Source: Datisca glomerata
Lineage: Eukaryota; Streptophyta; Magnoliopsida; Cucurbitales; Datiscaceae
Direction of reading: 5' to 3'
Assembly: GCA_003255025.1 (NCBI GenBank)
Contig: QANY01002235.1
Coordinates: 960,260 to 1,024,259 of the forward strand
DNA: 64,000 bases
Notes under the pieces: generated by a model
What the model was told of the DNA's origin: nothing
What the model saw: the letters and a program-made list of their open reading frames with translations, nothing else
The model's database searches: none
Shown: in pieces, positions 56,901-64,000 of the stretch
Layout of the letters: every line of letters begins with the position of its first letter
Position numbering within the stretch: position 1 is the stretch's first letter
Position numbers and translations under genes: made by a program

Positions 56901-59900
56901 ACTGTCATGCAGCCAATAAGAACTATTGACGTGGCATTCCTCGATGCTAATAGCCATTGTATTGACCTGTGAATGGTGTATTTACTGATCTTCTCTTTTG
57001 TTACTTATGCAACCTCATGCATATGAAGTGATCTTCCTTTTCACTAGTGCAAGTTTATTGCACGAGGAATCAATAATTGAATGATCATCGTTACTGATGC
57101 AATAGATGAATGGTTTTGCTCCATGCTTTGTATTTGCCATGAGAAAAGCTGAATAAGATCCTGGCTGTAAAGATTTTTCCATTTTTTCTTTGGTGATAAT
57201 AATTGGTTGTTAGGAATTAGGCTGTTATAAGCTAGTAACCTCCATGATTCAAAACAAATTATACGACTTTTCTATCCATACCTTGCATTGTTGATCTATG
57301 TCACATAAATCTCTTGACCTGCATGATTTAATATGCTACCGAAAGTCATGATATGAACATATTGGGAATTGTGAAATAGACTCTCGAAAGCATTCAAGGT
57401 TACTGCCATATCGGATAGGTTTGTTCCATTTTCTACAGCTGTTATATTTTTGTGCCCCATAAATGAATTTTGCATCGCATGTTCAATCTTCGGCAATCGC
57501 TTTGGCCATTGTATAATTATCAAAATGCAATTTCATGATTCAACTGTGAATGAAGTCATATTCAATTCTTTGTTTCGGTACTTCTGATTTTGTAATTATT
57601 ACCATATTGGAGATTAGTTGATATGGAATAGACTTCTACTGGTGCTTCATTGATTAAATTACTTTCTTAGGGTTATTAAATTCTGTTCCAAAATTCTAAT
57701 TTCTACTCTTTTCAGGATCATGAAATCCATTGATGCAGCCCTTCATCTCTCTGAGACATTTGGTTTGCTAGCGAGTGAACCTGGAAATATCGTTGTTCAA
57801 TTTATCTTTTCAATGGTGTGGCAGTTGCTTGATGCATCCCTAGATGATGAGGGGTTGCTGGAACCTGTTACGGACGAAAAGTCCAGATGGCCAATCAAAC
57901 CTCAAGAAATGCAAATAGACGGTCATGATAATTATGACATTAAAAGAACTGATCATCGTAAGAAACTGCAGAATCTTAATACAGTAATGGCCATCGAGAT
58001 AATCGGGAAGTTCCTTCAAGATAAAGTAACTTCAAGGATTCTTGACTTGGCTCGTCAGAACCTGTACGAACCTTTTGGCTTGTTCATATAACTGCAGAAT
58101 TGTGCTTCTTACGTGATTATAGTCTATAGAAACAAGTGTAAATTAATTCCGTCCAAATTTACTTTATGATAGAAACTGTCAATTTTTCCATAACTCCATA
58201 ATCAAATTCATTTGAGCTTTGTTGCTCTCTTCTTTTATATTTTAGGCCGACGCATTGGTTAGATTTTATTCAGCGAGTGCAGCTTCTTGGAGCAAATTCA
58301 TCAGCACTAAGAAACTCAAAAACTCTTACATATAAGACTCTTCTCCAGTTGACTTCAGGCTCTCACATGGTTTTGTATTCAGAATGCAAAACAAGTTCAC
58401 TGCAAAAGTTTCACAAAGTAATGGCCTTGGGATCTCTACCGTCTTCTGCTGGTCTGCGCCATGGGTTTAACCATTCTGCTCTTTGGCTTCCTCTTGACCT
58501 GGTATTGGAAGATGCAATGGATGGATATCAAGTTGATTCAACAAGTGCTATTGAAAAGATTACTGGTATGCGATAATTTTCTCTTAATTGTCAAAAGTTC
58601 TGTTGATAGTTTTGGTAGAATATCAATTAATTACGTGAAGATGTGAATATCAACAATTCATATATTTCATTTCTTCAGGTTTAATAAAAACCCTTCAAGC
58701 AATAAATGGCACCACCTGGCATGACACCTTTTTAGGTCTTTGGATTGCTGCTCTCCGTCTGGTTCAAAGAGTTAGTTTCCTTGAATTGAATCATTTTTCT
58801 AAAAGCTTTCGGGATTCAGTTAGGGCTGCATACTTAACTATCCAGATTTACACTGGAGCCTAGTTCTGTGTTTTAGCTTAGTTTTCTTTCATGTGCAATG
58901 CTAATCACTTGCAACATTTGATATTGATAATCTCCCATTGTTTTGGAGTATTTCTCTACTCCTTTCGTTTTTGGTTTTTTTATTTTTAGTGTTCATAGAA
59001 GAGGATGCTTAGAGTTAGACAGTCAATTACCTTATGCATTACTAGAAACATTCCCTTGAGGTTTCAGTGAATATTATATATTAAATTCAGTAAATCATAT
59101 TTACTGCCATTTCTTATTCTTAGTTTTCTACAATTCTTAGGAAAGGGATCCAATTGAGGGCCCTATGCCTCGCCTAGATACACGCTTATGCCTGCTATTG
59201 TGCATCGCAATCCTTGTAGTTGCTGATCTTATTGAGGAGGAGGAAAATGTCCCAACTAATGAGACAAATTATGGCTCCACCATTCGCTGGAAAGAAAAGC
59301 AGGTTTCAGGAAAGCGCCGCAATGACTTGGTTTCCAGCTTGCAGATTTTGGGAGATTATCAAAGCTTATTGACTCCTCCTCAATCCGTGATATCTGCGGC
59401 CAATCAGGCTGCTGCAAAGGCAATGCTGTTTGTGTCAGGGATCAATGTGGGGACTGCATACTTTGAGTGTGTCAGTTTGAAAGACATGCCAATTAACTGT
59501 TGTAAGTGATAATTTCTTAAACCGGTTTTGAAAATGAGTACTCAAGTCTCAAACCTTCCTGTGGTTGTTCGAATTCCTCTGAAATATTACTTAAAGTTCT
59601 CACAATAAATATATACGCTCATCTCCCAAAAGTTTTGAAGTTCATACAACAAGAACTGGCAGAATCAACATAGGCCCGGATTTTCCTTTTATGATTTTTT
59701 TTTATCATCTTATAGGTATTAGTATAGTATAAGCATAACCGTCAAACTAGAAATTCCTCCTCTTATTTTTCTAAGCAAGCTCATAATTACCCATTTTTGA
59801 GCATCTGTTTTTTTTATTTCACTGTGCTTACAAAAGAGAACATAAAATATTTAATGTTTGCACATTTGAAAATTTTAAGATAGCACAAATGTCCTAATAA

Positions 59901-61267
59901 AAGTGTAATCAGAATTTTAATTATGTTCTCATATACATTTGGTATAGTTATTTTCTGATTTATTCTATCTTCAGTTTAATAAAAGTGTAATCAGAATTTT
60001 AATTTTGTTCTCATATTCATTTGGTATAGTTATTTTCTGATTTATTTTGTCTTCAGTTTTTGAAAAGAAAAATGCTCTGTTAATATTGATTAAATTTAGA
60101 AAATATATTCTCTTGTAGCGTTTCAAGGAGGATACGCTGTTCTGTCTTTGTAAATATTCGTTTTTCATTAATTGAAGTTCTTGTTTCTTACTTCTTTTCT
60201 CTTTATAAAAAAGAATTTTTGTTCTTATTTAAAAAATATGAGGACTCATGGACTAATGATACGTTTATTTTATATTTTCTAATCATTATAACTTAGTGGT
60301 ACAACAGAAAATAAAGAAAAGGTAGATAATGTAAAAGTTCTTTTTAAATAGTTTGTACTTTTCTTAACCGAAAGTCATCCCATATCTGAAAATTAGATGG
60401 AAATCATAAAGTCATAAATAAAAATAATATTAAGATACAATGTCATCTTTATTCTACGAGTTCGAGCTTTATGTAATGTCTAAGTGATGTGTGCAAATGG
60501 AATCTCGGATCCTCCGCTAGTGGCTCTCTAAACTTGTTCTTCTGTCCGTTTTGTTAGCTGGAAACATGCGTCATTTGATAGTGGAGGCTTGTATTGCTAG
60601 AAATCTACTGGATACATCTGCATATTTCTGGCCTGGCTATGTCAATGGATGCATAAGCCAAATACCTCAAAGTATGCTAAATCAAGTGCCTGGTTGGTCG
60701 TCATTCATGAAAGGGGCTCCGCTCACTCCCGTGATGATAAATGCTATGGTCTCCAGTCCTGCTTCAAGGTATACGCCCTTGCACCGCTACATCACTTTGT
60801 TTCAACATGACATAGTTAATTGAGCTGGCTCGTTTTTTCTTTGAACTGCTGTTACTTGATCACAACCGATCATATTTATTTAGATCTATTTATCTTGCCT
60901 TGTTGCTCGGAGGTAATTTTAAGAAAACACTACCTCCTTTCTGTGGGTTTTCCCCTTTTTAATATCAGTTCTTCTTTACTGTTATGAAAAAAAAAAGAAA
61001 TAAGAAAACAATACCAATCTTTTTGCCCATCAGTTTGGTAAATTTCAAATTTGTTGCTCTCAAAGGGCATGCGTAAAGCGCTAGTCAAGATGAGTTCGAA
61101 ACGTGATATATGAGATTGGTTAATTAACATACAGATATAGGTTTTTCTTAAGTTATCAACTGTTGTAAAACATAAGAGAACTATGTGGGTTAATTACTAT
61201 ATATGTATCCATCTAGATTAGCTTCCCATTTCTTTGCCTTCAGCCTGGTCTTCAGTTTTTCCTTTTG

Positions 61268-61304
<37 letters not shown>

Positions 61305-61333
61305 GTATATTAATGCAAACGTAAAGCCACTGA

Positions 61334-61368
<35 letters not shown>

Positions 61369-64000
61369 AGTCGAGAAAATATTTGACTTAGCAGTCAAAG
61401 GATCAGACGACGAGAAGATATCTGCAGCTACAATTCTTTGTGGGGCCTCCTTGATTCGAGGTTGGAATATACAGGTAATCAGGATAAATGAATTATTAAT
61501 TAAAAACTGGTATATATTTTCTGTGCAATAGCACAAGTACTGATTGCTAAAACTTTTCTCTGATTGAAGATTCAACCTAAACCAGATAACTGTACCTAAT
61601 GATGTTTGGAACAAACTTTTCATGCAGGAGCACACTGTTCAGTTTATTACAAGATTATTGTCCCCCCCAGTTCCTGCAGATTGTTCGGGGAGTGATAGCC
61701 ATTTGATTACTCATGCACCAATGCTGAATGTACTTATTGTTGGAATAGCATCTGTCGATTGTGTTCAGATTTTCTCACTGCATGGTCTGGTATGTTATTA
61801 GTAATTGTTCATCCAATTGGTTGTTTAGAACTCTTAGATAGGGATAATACTCCATCTATTGCATCTGAAGGAAAAACCGTGTATGGAGTATCACTTGCAA
61901 TTATAGAATTTAATCTCAATTGAGCCATAAACTAATCTTATTTGCTTGAGCTATAAACTAATTTTATGTGGCTTCATGGGATCTCTTGCTAGGTTCCACA
62001 ACTTGCATGTTCCCTTATGCCGATCTGTGAGGTTTTTGGGTCATGTGGGCCCAATTTTTCTTGGACACTAACAAGTGGAGATGAAATATCTGCCCATGCT
62101 GTGTTTTCAAATGCATTTACTCTTCTCTTAAAACTTTGGAGGTTCAATCATCCTCCACTTGAACATGGAGTAGGAGATGTACCGACGGTCGGATCTCAGC
62201 TTACTCCCGAGTATCTCCTTTTGGTTCGGAATTCCCACCTAGTATCTTCTGGGAACAACGTTCACAAGGATCGAAACAAAACGAGACTCTCAGATCTGGC
62301 AAATTCATTGTCTCCCCAACCCATATTTGTGGACTCATTTCCAAAACTGAAAGTCTGGTATAGGCAACATCAAGCTTGTATAGCTTCAACCCTCTCGGGT
62401 CTTGTTCACGGGACTCCAGTCCATCAAATTGTAGATGGACTTTTAAGCATGATGTTCAAAAGACTAAATGGAGGAAGCCAGTCCTTGACTTCTGTTGCTT
62501 CTGGGAGTAGTAGTTCTTCTGGACCAGGAAATGAAGAGTCCAGCTTAAGACCCAAATTGCCTGCTTGGGATATTATGGAAGCAGTTCCTTTTGTGGTCGA
62601 TGCTGCTCTAACAGCCTGTGCGCATGGAAAACTTTCTCCTCGTGAGTTGGCCACAGGTCAGTTTGGTGCGAATATCTTATGTTTCTTTAGACTGTGTTTG
62701 GATCTTGGAAATTAGTAGAAAAATGAAAGGAAAATGTGAAGGATGCAATTCCATTGTGTGGAGACTTTGGAATATGTGAGGAAAGTAGTTATATGAATGA
62801 ATTTTACTATATCAATAATTTCCTTTATTTTCCTATAATTCCACATACTTCTCCGCTCATCTTTCTTTCCTTCCCATTTTTCAGGATCCGAACTCAGCAT
62901 TAGCAATTACAAAAACCAAATCATCTATGTTTCACTTTTTTTCCTAGAGGGAAGGGGGATTGTATGATGAAAGATGTGTTCAGATAATTTTTGCACATAT
63001 ATCGACGAAGATGTTAATGTTCATTCTGAGAGCAGTTAATTTGTTCATTAGATGTTGGCAAAAACTTATAAAAAAAAAACTGTTGATTTTTCCAGGACTT
63101 AAAGATTTGGCCGATTATCTTCCTGCATCTTTGGCAACCATTGTAAGCTACTTCTCTGCTGAAGTAACTCGGGGAGTGTGGAAACGAGTTTTTATGAATG
63201 GAACAGACTGGCCCAGCCCTGCAGCAAATCTAAGCCATGTTGAGGAACAGATTAAGAAAATCCTAGCCGCCACGGGTGTTGATGTCCCAAGCCTGGCTGC
63301 AGGTTCGCTCTTGTCAACACCATGATTTAATGCCTTTATGTGTATTTTTAAGCTCCCATACGTAGATAAGTAGGACAAAGAAATATAAAATTATCTTTCT
63401 ACTTTAAAATATTTGTGGAAAATGAATATAATTCTTGTTGTTGGTTAAGTCACAAGTCTGAAAGCTATTAATATCACCTATGTTTAAGTAAGCTATTGTG
63501 AATTGGCATCCGTCCTTCAAATACAACATTTGATATAAATAATTTCATTGAAGTCTTCATTTTCATGCTATTAGTGGATTATTATTCCACAGGGGGAAGC
63601 AGTCCAGCTACACTTCCACTGCCCCTGGCTGCCTTTGTAAGTCTTACAATAACCTACAAAATTGACAGAGCATCAGAACGTTTTCTTAATTTGGTTGGCC
63701 CAACTTTGGAGACTCTTGCAGCGGGTTGTCCTTGGCCTTGCATGCCTATTGTGGCTTCCCTGTGGACCCAAAAGGCTAAAAGGTGGAGTGATTTCCTCAT
63801 ATTTTCTGCATCTCGAACAGTGTTTCTCCACAACAGTGACGCGGCTGTTCAACTTCTTAAAATTTGCTTCAGTGCTACCCTTGGCCTGAACACAGTGACT
63901 CCTATTTCAACCTATGGCGGTGTTGGAGCCCTTCTCGGCCATGGATTTGGATCTCATTTCTGTGGTGGAATCTCTCCTGTTGCTCCAGGAATTCTCTTTT
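53923..64000 (+). CDS. MED33A: Mediator of RNA polymerase II transcription subunit 33 (MED33A/B, REF4/RFR1 family), 3' end outside window
   Basis: A nuclear Mediator tail subunit. In Arabidopsis REF4 and RFR1 restrain phenylpropanoid gene expression. Exons by reading phase and homology: 53,923-54,230; 56,435-56,545; 57,716-58,063; 58,246-58,565; 58,679-58,770; 59,141-59,501; 60,558-60,768; 61,360-61,474; 61,628-61,789; 61,993-62,656; 63,096-63,302; 63,593-beyond 64,000. All introns are GT-AG and phases agree at every junction, giving about 1,102 codons of an expected 1,300 or so. Recognisable family stretches are IPRRQSQPAAYRLYLELLKQ, FGLLASEPGNIVVQF, WLPLDLVLEDAMDGYQVDS, HDTFLGLWIAALRLVQRERD, PGYVNGCISQIPQSMLNQVP, PVPADCSGSDSHLITHAP and PWPCMPIVASLWTQKAKRWS. 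No stops or frameshifts occur. Introns 1, 2 and 6 exceed 1 kb. The A versus B paralogue assignment is uncertain. Confidence 0.95.
54720..55140 (+). mobile_element. LINE 3' end (zf-RVT region) in MED33 intron 1
   Basis: One frame reads VRPRAKEDNNHLFLNCSLAF and RLWVTIL, the zinc-binding zf-RVT motif at the C terminus of plant LINE reverse transcriptases. A shifted frame gives WHERNNRVFEGLEAPFAF and KDWMFSLDP. A short A-rich tail ends the match near 55,140. This is a 5'-truncated insertion in sense orientation relative to MED33, removed by splicing. Confidence 0.75.
55540..56235 (+). mobile_element. Possible solo LTR in MED33 intron 1
   Basis: This GC-richer block within an AT-rich intron has a CATATAAATAATTCTCC TATA-like element near 55,963. 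Pyrimidine-rich sequence follows, as in an LTR promoter/leader. Candidate TG...CA ends exist but no target duplication could be fixed. A truncated element or TRIM is also possible. Confidence 0.35.
59895..60058. repeat. 82-bp tandem duplication in MED33 intron 6
   Basis: Two copies of a unit starting TAATAAAAGTGTAATCAGAA and ending TATCTTCAGTT (59,895-59,976; 59,977-60,058) differ at only a few bases. Each copy ends in a TCTTCAG that resembles a splice acceptor. Confidence 0.9.

Noticed and set aside
57296..57523. Minus-strand 75-codon frame in MED33 intron 2
   Set aside because: It lies wholly within an intron of a well-supported gene on the opposite strand and shows no domain or codon pattern.

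Overview
The window is plant nuclear DNA, almost certainly from a eudicot. It is AT-rich and intron-containing, and it carries Ty1/copia, Ty3/gypsy, MULE, hAT and LINE sequence. Its one clear host gene, at the right-hand end, is the plant Mediator tail subunit MED33 (REF4/RFR1 family). I cannot name the species.

Layout. 1.2-5.0 kb: a minus-strand MULE transposase pseudogene followed by a plant-mobile-domain (PMD) pseudogene. 5.0-10.5 kb: short repeats, one LTR-like stretch, and a GC-richer islet at 8.1-8.6 kb that could be an orphan exon. 10.5-33.9 kb: a decayed Ty3/gypsy element on the minus strand (Gypsy 1), split by two long-LTR copia elements: Copia A (11,365-19,064, +) and Copia B (about 22,112-32,113, -). 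33.9-38.8 kb: the 5'-truncated Copia C (+), which sits in the gag of a second copia type, Copia D (-, to 40,380). 40.65-49.13 kb: Gypsy 2 (+), nearly complete, with both LTRs and a GTATA target duplication. 50.2-51.7 kb: an hAT transposase remnant. 53.9 kb to the end: MED33, 12 exons seen, 3' end outside the window.

The most interesting signal is in the two gypsy elements. Each carries, between pol and the 3' LTR and antisense to gag-pol, a homologous extra gene (aORF). It has an N-terminal globular part, a Pro/Ser linker and a C-terminal coiled coil. Two spliceosomal introns lie at matching positions in both copies. In Gypsy 2 the antisense gene has a TATA box and a 51-bp tandem array just upstream. 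Both elements also have tandem repeats between pol and the aORF, and both have lost the reverse transcriptase core.

The long-LTR copia family (A, B, C) carries a G-box-centred palindrome in its LTRs. The window also records rearrangements: an in-place inversion in Copia B, filler DNA in Copia C, a deletion in Copia A joining pol to mid-LTR, and a chimeric breakpoint between Gypsy 1 and Copia B. Every transposon reading frame seen is broken. Only MED33 looks functional.
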